Assembly (NCBI RefSeq): GCF_900107605.1
Contig: NZ_FNQJ01000019.1
Location: forward strand, 1 to 64,000
Length of the DNA: 64,000 bases
From: Acidovorax soli
GTDB lineage: Bacteria > Pseudomonadota > Gammaproteobacteria > Burkholderiales > Burkholderiaceae_C
Direction: 5' to 3'
Every line of letters starts with the position of its first letter. Within the stretch, counting starts at the first letter, position 1. The notes beneath the pieces are model-generated. The model was not told the DNA's origin and searched no databases. It saw nothing but the letters and a program-made list of their open reading frames with translations. Shown piece by piece: positions 51,855-60,680 of this stretch. Both the position numbers and the translations under genes were made by a program.

Positions 51855-52055
51855 GCTTTCTGGTGTCCTGGCATGTAGCGGGCAGGTCTGGCCGCTGATT
51901 CTGTCCATGGGGACGCCACCGGAATTCGCGGAGGATGCGCCCTACAACGCCACGAAGGTGGGGGGCAGCAGGGCCGCCATTGCGGCAGCGCCGGGAGCGC
52001 CGCCACCGGTCACTTATCGGACCGGCCTGGTCAGGGGGCTCTCCGTACCGCTGTT

Positions 52056-53123
52056 TTATTTGCCGCCCAGCAGCGAGGAGATAAGGGCCATGCCAATGGG
52101 AGCGCCCGACTTGTCCTTGACGGACGTAATGGCCTTGAAGGCCGCCGCCTGCACGCGGTCTGGCAGGCGGACGAAATTGTTTTCCTGCACCAGCGTATCG
52201 CCATTGAGGAATGCCCAGGCAAAGAACTTGAGCGCTGCCAATGTTTGCCCGGGGTTGCTCGCTACCTTGGGGACGACAACGAAAGTACCCATGGTGATGG
52301 GCCAGGAGCCTTTTCCGGGCTTTTGGGTCAGCGTTTCCGAGAAGGAGCCGGAGGTGGCCCATTCACTGTTGGCCAGTGCGGCCTTGAATGAGCTGACCGA
52401 GGGGTGGACAAATTCGCCTTGTGCATTTCTCATCTGGGCAGCGGCCAGTCCATATTCCTTCACATAACCGTGGTCGATATAGGCAATGGAGCCTGGATTT
52501 TCCTGGAGTGCCTTGGCAACGCCATCGCTGCCCTTGGCCCCGATAAAGCCTTCGGGCCATTGGATGCTTGTTTTGGCGCCGTAGGCACTCTTCCATTTGG
52601 CAGACACCTTGCCGAGATAATCCGTAAAGTTGTAGGTGGTGCCGGAGCCGTCCGAGCGCACGATGACCTTGATGGCCTCATTGGGCAGGGCCAGGCCGGG
52701 ATTGAGGGCGGTGATTTCTGGTGCATTCCATCGGCTGATTTCGCCCATGAAAATGCGGCTCAATACCTCGCCAGACAGGCGCAATTGGCCGTCGGCTATT
52801 TTGGCCAGGTGGAATACGGGCGATATTCCGGTGATGGCCACCGGGAAGGTGACCAGACCACCCTCGGTGAGTTCCTTGGTGGAAGGCGCCACATCCGATG
52901 CTCCGAATCCCACCTCGTTCTGGCGAATCTTCTTGATGCCGCCCGAGGAGCCCACGGGATCGTATTCAACGATGGCCCCCGTCGAACGGTTGTATGCCTT
53001 GGCCCAGCTGCGGTAAATGGGTGCGGCGGCCGAAGAGCCGGCACCGGTAATGCTTTGGGCCATGGCACCCATGGAACCCAGGGTGGAAAAAATACAAACC
53101 AATGCGAAAAAAATGCGAGTCAT
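52056..53123 (-). CDS. pstS: PstS-type phosphate-binding protein
   Basis: A periplasmic binding protein of the PstS family, 355 residues, with signal peptide (ending GAMAQ). The phosphate-binding loops are visible: GAGSSAAAPIY, VGSSGGIKKI, GASDVAPS and RSDGSGTTYNFTDYL. No pstC, pstA, pstB or phoU gene is near, so it is a lone binding protein. It lies downstream of the PPDK-like and DUF47-like pair on the same strand, with 291 bases between. I see no clear Pho box upstream. It may serve a transporter elsewhere or a surface role. Confidence 0.92.
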   Translation of the reverse strand: MTRIFFALVCIFSTLGSMGAMAQSITGAGSSAAAPIYRSWAKAYNRSTGAIVEYDPVGSSGGIKKIRQNEVGFGASDVAPSTKELTEGGLVTFPVAITGISPVFHLAKIADGQLRLSGEVLSRIFMGEISRWNAPEITALNPGLALPNEAIKVIVRSDGSGTTYNFTDYLGKVSAKWKSAYGAKTSIQWPEGFIGAKGSDGVAKALQENPGSIAYIDHGYVKEYGLAAAQMRNAQGEFVHPSVSSFKAALANSEWATSGSFSETLTQKPGKGSWPITMGTFVVVPKVASNPGQTLAALKFFAWAFLNGDTLVQENNFVRLPDRVQAAAFKAITSVKDKSGAPIGMALISSLLGGK

Positions 53124-53308
53124 GACGTTGGGTTTTCTCTGCGATTGAAGTGGAATCAACCCAGAGAGTTTTTTGCGGAAGCCGAAGGGGGCAGTTTTCA
53201 ATGCGAGGCCAGCTGCATCTTGTGCAGTGGAATGCCATGCGGGCATGGAGGGGCATTGAAATTCCTGATCATGAGAATGACCAGCAAACGAATCGTAGCA
53301 GACGCCCT

Positions 53309-53334
53309 GTTTCCCCCGGTGAGACCGGGAAACA
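53309..53334. terminator. Hairpin between the PPDK-like gene and pstS
   Basis: Stem GTTTCCC..GGT/ACC..GGGAAAC with loop GAG and a two-base bulge. It lies about 80 bases after the PPDK-like stop. No T-run follows on either strand, so it is a weak candidate terminator. The rest of this 291-base spacer shows no gene or known site. Confidence 0.35.
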
Positions 53335-53414
53335 AGGGGGCTGCAGATGGTTTCCAGCGCCCATCGCGGCGCAGTGCAGCGAGGGGTGCGCCTGCGGTCG
53401 TCAGCCTGCCGCCA

Positions 53415-55046
53415 TCAGTGCTGCGGGCGGCGTGCTTTCTTGCCCGCGTGCTGGCTGCGCAGTTCTGACAGCCGCGCGCGCAGCGCGGTGTCGGGCACCA
53501 GGGCGCTGGTCGCCTGGCCTGCATAGATGGCACCGTCGTTGCCGTCCAGCGTGATCATGTCGTTCTCGTTCAGAGTCTGGGTGCCCAGGTGCAGGGTGCG
53601 CGCTGCTTCGTTGATGTGCAATGCTGTGCAGCCGACCAGGCAGGTTTTTCCCATCTGCCGGGCCACCACGGCGGCGTGCGATGTGCGGGCGCCGCGCTGG
53701 GTCAGCAGGCCCTGCGTGCCCTGCATGGCGGCAATGTCGCTGGTTTCGGCGTCCTGGCGGACCAGGATGGCCGGCACGCCGCGCTGCACCAGGCGTTCGA
53801 CCGCCTGCGCATCCAGCGCAACGGCACCCGACACCACGCCAGAACAGGCCGGGTTGGCCAGGGCCAGGGGCGTTGGCGTGCTGTCGGTGTCGTCGCTGGC
53901 AACCATGCGCACGGTGCCCAGCGCGTCTTCGTGAATGGATTCGGTGCGGCGCAAGGCCTCGGTGCTGTCGATCAGGCCTTCGTCCAGCAGGTCCAGGGCA
54001 ATGCGCACGGTGGCCAGCGGCGTGCGCTTGCCCGCGCGCGTTTGCAGCAGGTGCAGCACGCTGTCCTGCACGGTGAACTCGAAATCCTGCATGTCCTTGA
54101 AATGCTGCTCCAGTGCCTGGGCCGAGGCCTGCAGCTGCTGCCAGGCATCGGGCGCCACGGCAGCCAGGGTGGCGTGGCCGTGCGCGTTGCGCCGGCCCGA
54201 AACCACGTCTTCGCCTTGCGCATTGGCCAGAAAGTCCACCCACAGGCGGTTTTCTCCGGTGCTGGGGTCGCGCGTGAAGCCCACGCCGGCGCCAGAATGC
54301 CCGCCGGTGTTGCCGAACACCATGCGCTGCAGGATCACGGCGGTGCCCATGCCATGGTCGATCTGGTGGATGCGCCGGTATGCCACCGCCTTGTCGGCAT
54401 TCCACGAGGCAAACACCGCCCCGATGGCGCCGGAGAGCTGTTCCCGCGCGTCCTGCGGAAAGGCCCGGCCGGCATGGGTTTCATAAAGGGCGAGAAAGCT
54501 GCGTGTGAGCTGGCGCAGCTGGCTGAAGTCGAGCAGCCGCTCGTCCTGGCCCTGGGTGACGCGTTCGATCTCGGTTTCAAAAAGCGCGGCCGGCAGTCCC
54601 TGCACCACCTCGCCGTAGCTGGCCACCAGGCGCCGGTAGGCATCCCAGACCATGCGGGGGTTGCCGGTCTGGCGCACCAGGCCGGGCAGGGTGTGGTCGT
54701 TCAGGCCGATGTTGAGCAGGGTTTCGAGCATGCCCGGCATCGATACCGGTGCGCCCGAGCGCACCGACAGGATCAGCGGGTTGCGCTCGTCGCCAAACAG
54801 CAGGCCGGTGCTCTCTTCGAGCGCGTGCAGGCCCACGGAGAACACCGGCAGAAAGCAGTCCTGCGGGGCGTGGGTGTAGTGCGTGCCAATCACCAGCGCC
54901 ACGGGCACGTTCAGCCCGGCCTGGGTCATGCGGTGCAGATTGAAACCCTTGGAGCCCATGGTTTCCGGCGAGGGCTTGTGCAGGTTCGGGCTGGCCGGCT
55001 GTGCGATGAGGTACAGATGCTTTGGCAGACTGGAGCTGGATTTCAT
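53415..55046 (-). CDS. PPDK-like phosphotransferase lacking the PEP/pyruvate barrel
   Basis: A 543-residue protein equal to the first two-thirds of pyruvate phosphate dikinase. The ATP-grasp domain has TMGSKGFNLHRM, ILSVRSGAPVSMPGMLETLL and VFGNTGGHSGAGVGFTRDP. The swivelling phosphohistidine domain has RTSHAAVVARQMGK, with His near residue 457. Where PPDK then has a TIM barrel of about 350 residues, this protein ends after GDGAIY-like strands and a basic tail. It can thus be expected to take phosphate from ATP onto His, but the acceptor is unknown. It overlaps the upstream DUF47-like gene (ATGA). Confidence 0.88.
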   Translation of the reverse strand: MKSSSSLPKHLYLIAQPASPNLHKPSPETMGSKGFNLHRMTQAGLNVPVALVIGTHYTHAPQDCFLPVFSVGLHALEESTGLLFGDERNPLILSVRSGAPVSMPGMLETLLNIGLNDHTLPGLVRQTGNPRMVWDAYRRLVASYGEVVQGLPAALFETEIERVTQGQDERLLDFSQLRQLTRSFLALYETHAGRAFPQDAREQLSGAIGAVFASWNADKAVAYRRIHQIDHGMGTAVILQRMVFGNTGGHSGAGVGFTRDPSTGENRLWVDFLANAQGEDVVSGRRNAHGHATLAAVAPDAWQQLQASAQALEQHFKDMQDFEFTVQDSVLHLLQTRAGKRTPLATVRIALDLLDEGLIDSTEALRRTESIHEDALGTVRMVASDDTDSTPTPLALANPACSGVVSGAVALDAQAVERLVQRGVPAILVRQDAETSDIAAMQGTQGLLTQRGARTSHAAVVARQMGKTCLVGCTALHINEAARTLHLGTQTLNENDMITLDGNDGAIYAGQATSALVPDTALRARLSELRSQHAGKKARRPQH

Positions 55047-56992
55047 GCCGACATTCCGGTTTTGTTGAACACCATCTGGCGCAGTGCGTAGCCCACCCGC
55101 AGCAGCTTGTCGGTGGCTTTTTCGAGCGTGGCGGCCAGGTCGTTGGCCAGCATCAGGTCCACCGGGGCACTGCGCAGGCTCTTGACCATGGTGGTGCGGG
55201 CCTGGCGAAACAGATCGTCGCACTGGCGTTCGGCGCGCAGCATGCGCCACAGCGTCTGCAGGAACAGTTCGCTGTCGGGTCCGTCGGCCCGCTGGCTGAC
55301 CTGGCGGGCGATTTCGATGGCCTTGACCAGATCCTGGATGGCCGACAGCGTGGTGGCCGCCAGCTGGCACAGTGCGGCGCGCACTTCGGCGGGCAGGCCT
55401 GGCGCCGGATGGATGAGGGTGAGCGAGTGCATGAAGGTGGCTTCTTCCAGCGCATCGGCCACATCATCGGCCTGGGCCAGGCAGTCCACCACCGGCAGCC
55501 AGCGGGGCCGGCGCTCGGCCCGCTGGCGGGCGTCCATGAGCAGGTGGTCGGCCTGGCGTTCCCAGTTTTTTGCGCGCAGCACCTGGGCCTGGGTCTGGGC
55601 GGCATCGCCGGGGTTTTCCAGGGCATCGCACAGGCCCTCGGCCAGCGCGTGCGTGAAGGCGGCGTGCTCGGCCAGCAGGTCGAATTCGAAGGTGCGCTGG
55701 CGCAGCACGCGGGCCAGCAGCAGACGGGCTTCATCGGCCACCAGCGACACGGGCTGCTGCTGGCGCAGCAGCATGCTGGAAATGCGCAGCAGCTCCAGCA
55801 GGTAGGCGCTGGCGGCGGCTTCACCCAGCACGTCATCGAGCCGGTCGCCGACGTGGAAGGCTTCGCTGTCCACGGCCTGCATGGCGTTATAGACCAGGCG
55901 CTCGGCCCCGGCCTGCAGCCAGGCCATGTGGCCCCAGTCGCTGCGCGCTGCCTGCGCGAGCAGCTGCTGCGCCCGGGGCTTGTTCACGAAATGCTGCAGG
56001 CGCTTGCGCGCCCGGTTCCAGTCGATCACGAAGACGATGCGCGAAGCCACGTTGTCCAGCCCGGTTTGCAGCTGGGCGCTGTCCTGCGCCTCCAGGCGGG
56101 CCTGGCCCACCAGGTAGGGCTTGCCGGCGTTGAGCCCTTCGGAGACCCGGGGGTCGAACACCTGCCACCCAAACCCCATGTCTTCGAGCATCTGCCGGAA
56201 AAAGCCGAAGCGGCCTGGGTGCAGGTCGGAATAGGTGAGCGAGATGGTGCTGTCCTGCACCTCGATCACCAGCACATGCACGTCGTTGGTGCCGATATCG
56301 TTCTGGATCAGCAGCCGTTTGCCGTCGCGCGTCACGGCGGTGTCCAGCCCGGGGTGCGAGAACTTCAGGGCGGCCGTGCGGTGCAGTCCGCGCATGAAGG
56401 CGCGGATCAGCGGCCGGTCGTCGTCCTGCACCTGCCAGGCGTGGGCGCCATCGATGTCTTCGGTGGCGAGTTCGTTCGACAGCGCATTGATCTGCCTGTG
56501 CAGGTCCATCACCAGCAGGTGCAGGCTGTCGCCCAGTTGGCGATCTCCGTGGGTGAGTTCGGTCAGGGCGGCATGGCGCAAGCCCTCATCGTCGGCCAGG
56601 GCGTGCAGTTGCTGCAGCCAGTGGTCGCGCCGCACGGTCAGCGCCGCGGCGCTGGGCTGCCCGGTGTCGCACAGGGGGCGGGCCATGGTGGTCAGGTCGT
56701 TCGACAGCGCCTCCAGCAGGTTCTCCAGGTGCGGCAGGATCAGCAGATCGTCGTCGCAATAGGCGCCGCCCACCAGCTCCAGGGCCCAGGGCGCGTCCTG
56801 CAGTTCTGTGCGCGCAAGGCTTTTTTCCCATTGCCCTGCCGGCGCATCGGGCGTGGATGCGTGCTGCGCTGCCGATTGCAGCAGGGTCAGGTACAGCTTG
56901 AGCCGGTCATTGGCCGCCAGGGCGGATTGGATCCACGCGGGCATCAGCAGCGAGGGCTGCCCCAGGGATGCCACCGCTTTTTCCTTGAGCAT
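55043..56992 (-). CDS. Unknown protein with a C-terminal PhoU/DUF47-like domain
   Basis: A 649-residue protein. Residues about 430-645 are all-helical and look like the DUF47/PhoU group (LPVVDCLAQADDVADALEEA, LVKAIEIARQV, LANDLAATLEKATDKL). The N-terminal 430 residues match nothing I know; a central beta-rich patch reads NDIGTNDVHVLVIEVQD and TYSDLHPGRFGFF. No signal peptide or membrane segment is seen. ATG at 56992 has a GGAG upstream. It is translationally coupled to the PPDK-like gene, so they probably act together, perhaps in phosphate or polyphosphate control; that is a guess. Confidence 0.75.
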   Translation of the reverse strand: MLKEKAVASLGQPSLLMPAWIQSALAANDRLKLYLTLLQSAAQHASTPDAPAGQWEKSLARTELQDAPWALELVGGAYCDDDLLILPHLENLLEALSNDLTTMARPLCDTGQPSAAALTVRRDHWLQQLHALADDEGLRHAALTELTHGDRQLGDSLHLLVMDLHRQINALSNELATEDIDGAHAWQVQDDDRPLIRAFMRGLHRTAALKFSHPGLDTAVTRDGKRLLIQNDIGTNDVHVLVIEVQDSTISLTYSDLHPGRFGFFRQMLEDMGFGWQVFDPRVSEGLNAGKPYLVGQARLEAQDSAQLQTGLDNVASRIVFVIDWNRARKRLQHFVNKPRAQQLLAQAARSDWGHMAWLQAGAERLVYNAMQAVDSEAFHVGDRLDDVLGEAAASAYLLELLRISSMLLRQQQPVSLVADEARLLLARVLRQRTFEFDLLAEHAAFTHALAEGLCDALENPGDAAQTQAQVLRAKNWERQADHLLMDARQRAERRPRWLPVVDCLAQADDVADALEEATFMHSLTLIHPAPGLPAEVRAALCQLAATTLSAIQDLVKAIEIARQVSQRADGPDSELFLQTLWRMLRAERQCDDLFRQARTTMVKSLRSAPVDLMLANDLAATLEKATDKLLRVGYALRQMVFNKTGMSA

Positions 56993-57082
56993 CGGTAGAG
57001 TCTCCGCAAGTTCAAGGGGATTAGCGCCCGTGCGGATGGCACGGTGATGACACCGCCGGCAGTGGCGGGGCCCCTGCGCTGC

Positions 57083-57574
57083 TCAGCGGGCGGCTGGTGC
57101 AGCCAGGGCGGGCAGGTAGATGCGGCAAAACTCCTCGGGCATGCGCCGCGGTTTGCCGCTGCCCAGATCGATGCACACCAGCTCCCAGTGGCCCCGCAAG
57201 ATGGTGGCCTGATCGCGGTTGCGGATGAGCTGGAAGCGCCGCTCCATGGTCAGCTTGCCGTCGCTGGCCGTCAGCCAGGTGCCCAGGGTGAGCGCGTCGC
57301 CCAGCACCGAGGGCAGCTGGTAGTCGTAGGTGCTGCGGCGGATGGCCATGGCGCGGTCCAGGCGGTGGTAGTCGGCAAGGTCCAGCCCCAGGGCCTGCGA
57401 GTGCGCCCAGGCGGTTTTTTCGCACCACTGCACATAGACGGCATTGTTGGTGTGGTTCAGGCCGTCAATGTCGTGCGCCTGCGGCGCAGCGGCCTGCGTG
57501 AACGGTTGTGGATAGTCCCATGGCATGCGGGCCATTGTCGCCTGCGTCGGCGGCGGGCAGAACAGCGCAGACAT
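57083..57574 (-). CDS. 4-hydroxybenzoyl-CoA-type thioesterase (hot-dog fold)
   Basis: An acyl-CoA thioesterase-like protein, 163 residues. The hot-dog catalytic motif DIDGLNHTNNAVYVQWCE carries the expected Asp, His and Asn. The start is unsure: ATG 57574, 57535 and 57526 are all in frame, and the domain begins near the last one. It follows the SUMF1-like gene by 9 bases. The substrate is unknown. Confidence 0.88.
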   Translation of the reverse strand: MSALFCPPPTQATMARMPWDYPQPFTQAAAPQAHDIDGLNHTNNAVYVQWCEKTAWAHSQALGLDLADYHRLDRAMAIRRSTYDYQLPSVLGDALTLGTWLTASDGKLTMERRFQLIRNRDQATILRGHWELVCIDLGSGKPRRMPEEFCRIYLPALAAPAAR

Positions 57575-57583
57575 CCATTCGCA

Positions 57584-58606
57584 TCAACGCGCTCGGGGCC
57601 GCCCGATTTCGCGCACCAGGCGCATGCCCACCAGCGTGTAGCGCGTGTCGGGGCTGTTCCAGTTGCGGTAGCCGCAGCGGGCATAGAACGCCCAGGTGTG
57701 CCATGAGCCGCCCCGGCGCACCCGCACGCTGCCATCGGCGGGGCCTCGCGGGTCGGTGCGGGGGGACTGGGCGTAGTAGTGGTCGCCATGCCAGTCCGCC
57801 ACCCACTCCCAGGCATTGCCCAGCATGTCGTGCAGCCCGAACGCGTTGGGGGCCAGGCGGCCTGCGGGTGCCGTGAAGGCGTAGCCGTCGCTGCCGGCCA
57901 GTGCGTGCTGCTGCCAGCGCGGCCAATAGGGTGCGGCGGCCTGGTCGAAGACATTGGCCGCGCGCTCCAGCCCCTTGGGTGCATCGCCGTGCGGGTAGCG
58001 GGTGCGGGTGCCGGCGCGGCAGGCGTATTCCCATTCGGCTTCGGTGGGCAGGCGGTAGCGCTGGTCTTCGGTGCGGCTGAGCCAGGCAGCCAGCGCCTGG
58101 GCGTCGTTCCAGGTCACGTTGACGACGGGGTGGTCGTCATCCTGGGGAAAACCGGGGTTGCGCCAGGAGTAGCGCGTATCGCGCCCTTCGAAGGCATCGC
58201 CGCGGGTGGTGGTGGCGGGGTCGTAATCGAGGTTGTAGCCATAGCCACCCGTGCCATCGGCCTCTGATTCCGGGCGGTAGCCCGAGGCCTCGATGAAGCG
58301 CCGAAACTGCCCCACGGTGACTTCATGCTGCCCCATATAAAAAGCGCGGCCGATGCGCACGCGGTGCGCCGGGCCTTCGTCGGTGATCTCGGTGAACCGC
58401 TTGCGCTCCAGTTGGGGGAAGGCCTCGGCCAGCGTTTCGGGGGCTTCATCGCTGCCCATCCAAAAGCTGCCGGCCGGCACCTTCACGAAGGCCATGCCGA
58501 GCGTGTTGGTCCAGACCTGGGGGCCAGGCGCCTTGGGTGGCGCCGCCAGCGCGCCAGCCACGGGCGCCAGCGCACAAAGCAGCAGGAGGGCAAGCTTGTC
58601 ATTCAT
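57584..58606 (-). CDS. SUMF1/FGE-like domain protein, exported
   Basis: A 340-residue protein with a signal peptide (LLLLCALAPVAGALA) and an FGE-sulfatase fold: VPAGSFWMGSD, GQHEVTVGQFRRFIEA, RLPTEAEWEYACRAG, GNAWEWVADW and GMRLVREI. The cysteine pair that formylglycine-generating enzymes use near the C-terminus is not evident; the region reads GGSWHTWAFYARCGYR with one Cys. So it is probably not a true FGE, and could be a regulatory or binding member. Its Shine-Dalgarno GGAGG (58612-58616) is part of an R1 repeat. Confidence 0.9.
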   Translation of the reverse strand: MNDKLALLLLCALAPVAGALAAPPKAPGPQVWTNTLGMAFVKVPAGSFWMGSDEAPETLAEAFPQLERKRFTEITDEGPAHRVRIGRAFYMGQHEVTVGQFRRFIEASGYRPESEADGTGGYGYNLDYDPATTTRGDAFEGRDTRYSWRNPGFPQDDDHPVVNVTWNDAQALAAWLSRTEDQRYRLPTEAEWEYACRAGTRTRYPHGDAPKGLERAANVFDQAAAPYWPRWQQHALAGSDGYAFTAPAGRLAPNAFGLHDMLGNAWEWVADWHGDHYYAQSPRTDPRGPADGSVRVRRGGSWHTWAFYARCGYRNWNSPDTRYTLVGMRLVREIGRPRAR

Positions 58607-58607
58607 T

Positions 58608-58672
58608 CTGGCCTCCAGTGCTTATTTATCAGGCGCTAATTGCTATATAAACAATAGCATTTGGTGCTGCCC
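58608..58672 (-). repeat. R1 dispersed two-hairpin repeat, copy 10, at a start site
   Basis: On the minus strand it reads TGCTATTGTTTATATAGC, then TTAGCGCCTGATAAATAAGC and ACTGGAGGCCAGA, running straight into the SUMF1-like ATG. The AGAGGCC-type end of the family is GGAGGCC here and is placed 5 bases before the start codon. Confidence 0.75.
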
Positions 58673-58673
58673 A

Positions 58674-59969
58674 TCAGCTGTTGGCGGCCTCGGCCAGTTG
58701 CTGCAGGGCCGCGGCCACGTCCTGTGGCAGCACGCCTTCCACGGGGGCCAGCTGGCCGGACAGGGCGCCTTCACCCTGCTGCTGCAGCCGGGCGATGGCC
58801 TGGCCTGCGTCCTTGGGTGCTGCAAAGCCCGTGCTTTGCAGCAGCAGGCGGCCGTCGGCAGCCACGAACTTGAAGTAGAACTGGCCGTCGGCTTCGCGGT
58901 ATTGCTTGAAGCTCGGCAGGGCGGCCTTGCTGGCCTTGGCGGCCTTGGGGGCCGTGGCACCCTGGGCCAGGCTGCGCAGGCCCACGGCAGCGCGCAGCGT
59001 GCGCACAAAGGGCGTGGCGATCTGGCGCGCGCGCTCGGCTCCCGCCAGCAGGGTCTGCTCGATCTTCTCGGGGTGGGCGATCAGGTCCTCGTAGCGCGCG
59101 CGCAGGGGGGCCACGTCGCGGTCGATGCGCTCGAACAGCATCTGCTTGGCATCGCCCCAGGCAATGCCCTCGGCATAGTGCTTGCGCAGCGCCTCGGTTT
59201 CGGCGGGCGTGGCAAAGGCCTGGTAGATCTGGAACAGGGCCGAGCCCTCGACCTCCTTGGGCTCGCCGGGCGCGCGCGAGTCGGTCAGGATGCCGCCAAT
59301 CAGCTTGCGCAGTTGCTCGCGCGAGGAGAACAGCGGGATCGTGTTGTCGTAGCTCTTGCTCATCTTGCGGCCATCGAGTCCCGGCAGCGTGGCCACATGC
59401 TCGTCGATCGCCGCTTCGGGCAGCGTGAAATGCTCGCCATACAGGTGGTTGAAGCTGGCCGCCATGTCGCGCGCCATCTCGATGTGCTGGATCTGGTCGC
59501 GGCCCACGGGTACCTTGTGGGCGTTGAAGATCAGGATGTCGGCTCCCATCAGCACCGGGTACATGAACAGGCCCGCGGTCACGCCATCGTCGGGCTCGCG
59601 GCCGGCGGCGGCGTTCTTGTCCTGCGCCGCCTTGTAGGCGTGGGCGCGGTTGAGCAGGCCCTTGCCGGTGACGCAGGTGAGCAGCCAGGTCAGCTCGGTG
59701 GTCTCGGGAATGTCGGACTGGCGGTAGAACGTGACCCGCTCGGGGTCCAGCCCCGCGGCCAGCCAGCTGGCGGCGATTTCCAGCGTGGAGCGCTGGATGC
59801 GGGCCGGGTCCTCGCACTTGATGAGTGCGTGGTAGTCGGCCAGGAAGTAGAAACTTTGCACGCCGGGCGTGCGGCTGGCCGCCACCGAGGGGCGGATGGA
59901 GCCCACGTAGTTGCCCAGGTGGGGCGTGCCCGTGGTGGTGATGCCGGTGAGAAAGCGGGTGGTGCTCAT
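58674..59969 (-). CDS. trpS: Tryptophanyl-tRNA synthetase with C-terminal DUF1508-like domain
   Basis: TrpRS, 431 residues, about 90-100 more than the usual 330. The class I motifs are GTPHLGN (HIGH variant) near residue 14 and KMSKSYDN near 200. After the tRNA-binding helices comes an Ala/Lys-rich linker and then a short domain (FKQYREADGQFYFKFVAADG, followed by LLLQSTGF) resembling DUF1508/YegP repeats. The C-terminal part is Ala/Gln-rich. Its start follows the site-2 protease gene by 29 bases. Confidence 0.95.
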   Translation of the reverse strand: MSTTRFLTGITTTGTPHLGNYVGSIRPSVAASRTPGVQSFYFLADYHALIKCEDPARIQRSTLEIAASWLAAGLDPERVTFYRQSDIPETTELTWLLTCVTGKGLLNRAHAYKAAQDKNAAAGREPDDGVTAGLFMYPVLMGADILIFNAHKVPVGRDQIQHIEMARDMAASFNHLYGEHFTLPEAAIDEHVATLPGLDGRKMSKSYDNTIPLFSSREQLRKLIGGILTDSRAPGEPKEVEGSALFQIYQAFATPAETEALRKHYAEGIAWGDAKQMLFERIDRDVAPLRARYEDLIAHPEKIEQTLLAGAERARQIATPFVRTLRAAVGLRSLAQGATAPKAAKASKAALPSFKQYREADGQFYFKFVAADGRLLLQSTGFAAPKDAGQAIARLQQQGEGALSGQLAPVEGVLPQDVAAALQQLAEAANS

Positions 59970-59998
59970 GAAACGAAGCCGCAGAAAGAGTGAGGGGG

Positions 59999-60667
59999 TC
60001 AGCGCAGGAGCGCCGTGAGGGGTGTGAGCAGCAGGTTGATGGCGCTGTAGCCCAGCGACATCAGCGGGCGCAGCCACAGCGCGCCCACCACGCCGGCGAT
60101 CACCAGGCCCATCACGATGAAGAAGCCCCAGGGCTCGATGCGCGACACCATGTGCGCCTGCTTCCATGGCAGCAGGCCTACCAGAATGCGCCCGCCATCG
60201 AGCGGAGGCAGCGGAAACAGGTTGAACGCCCACATCACCAGGTTGACCAGCACGCCGGCGCGCGCCATCTCGACGAAGAAGCGCTCGTCCACGCCCGTGC
60301 CCACCAGGGTCACCAGCAAAATGGCCCACAGCACGGCCTGGATGAAGTTGGAGGCCGGCCCCGCCAGGGCCACCCACACCATGTGGCGCTTGGGGTTGCG
60401 CAGGTTGCCGAAATTCACCGGCACCGGTTTGGCATAGCCGAACAGGAAGGCGCCCGAGGTGGCGAAGTACAGCAGCAGCGGCATCAGGATGGTGCCGACC
60501 GGGTCGATGTGCTTGAGCGGGTTGAGGGTGATGCGCCCCATCATGTACGCGGTGTTGTCGCCAAAGTGGCGCGCGGCGTAGCCATGGGCCGCCTCGTGCA
60601 CGGTGATGGCAAACAGCACCGGCAGGGCGTAGATCAGAACGGTTTGGATGAGATTGGAGATGTCCAC
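59999..60667 (-). CDS. Site-2 protease family (M50) membrane metalloprotease
   Basis: A 222-residue integral membrane protease. The zinc motif HEAAH is in the first third, and the second zinc ligand lies in FNLFPLPPLDGGR. About five membrane segments are visible. No PDZ domain is present, so it belongs with the small YwhC/Rip3-like group rather than RseP. GTG at 60667 is the best start, 13 bases after the upstream gene. The target is unknown. Confidence 0.92.
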   Translation of the reverse strand: MDISNLIQTVLIYALPVLFAITVHEAAHGYAARHFGDNTAYMMGRITLNPLKHIDPVGTILMPLLLYFATSGAFLFGYAKPVPVNFGNLRNPKRHMVWVALAGPASNFIQAVLWAILLVTLVGTGVDERFFVEMARAGVLVNLVMWAFNLFPLPPLDGGRILVGLLPWKQAHMVSRIEPWGFFIVMGLVIAGVVGALWLRPLMSLGYSAINLLLTPLTALLR

Positions 60668-60680
60668 CAGCCAGATTGTC

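Noticed and set aside
53124-53414. Pho box upstream of pstS
   Set aside because: I found no pair of CTGTCAT-like repeats at 11-base spacing.
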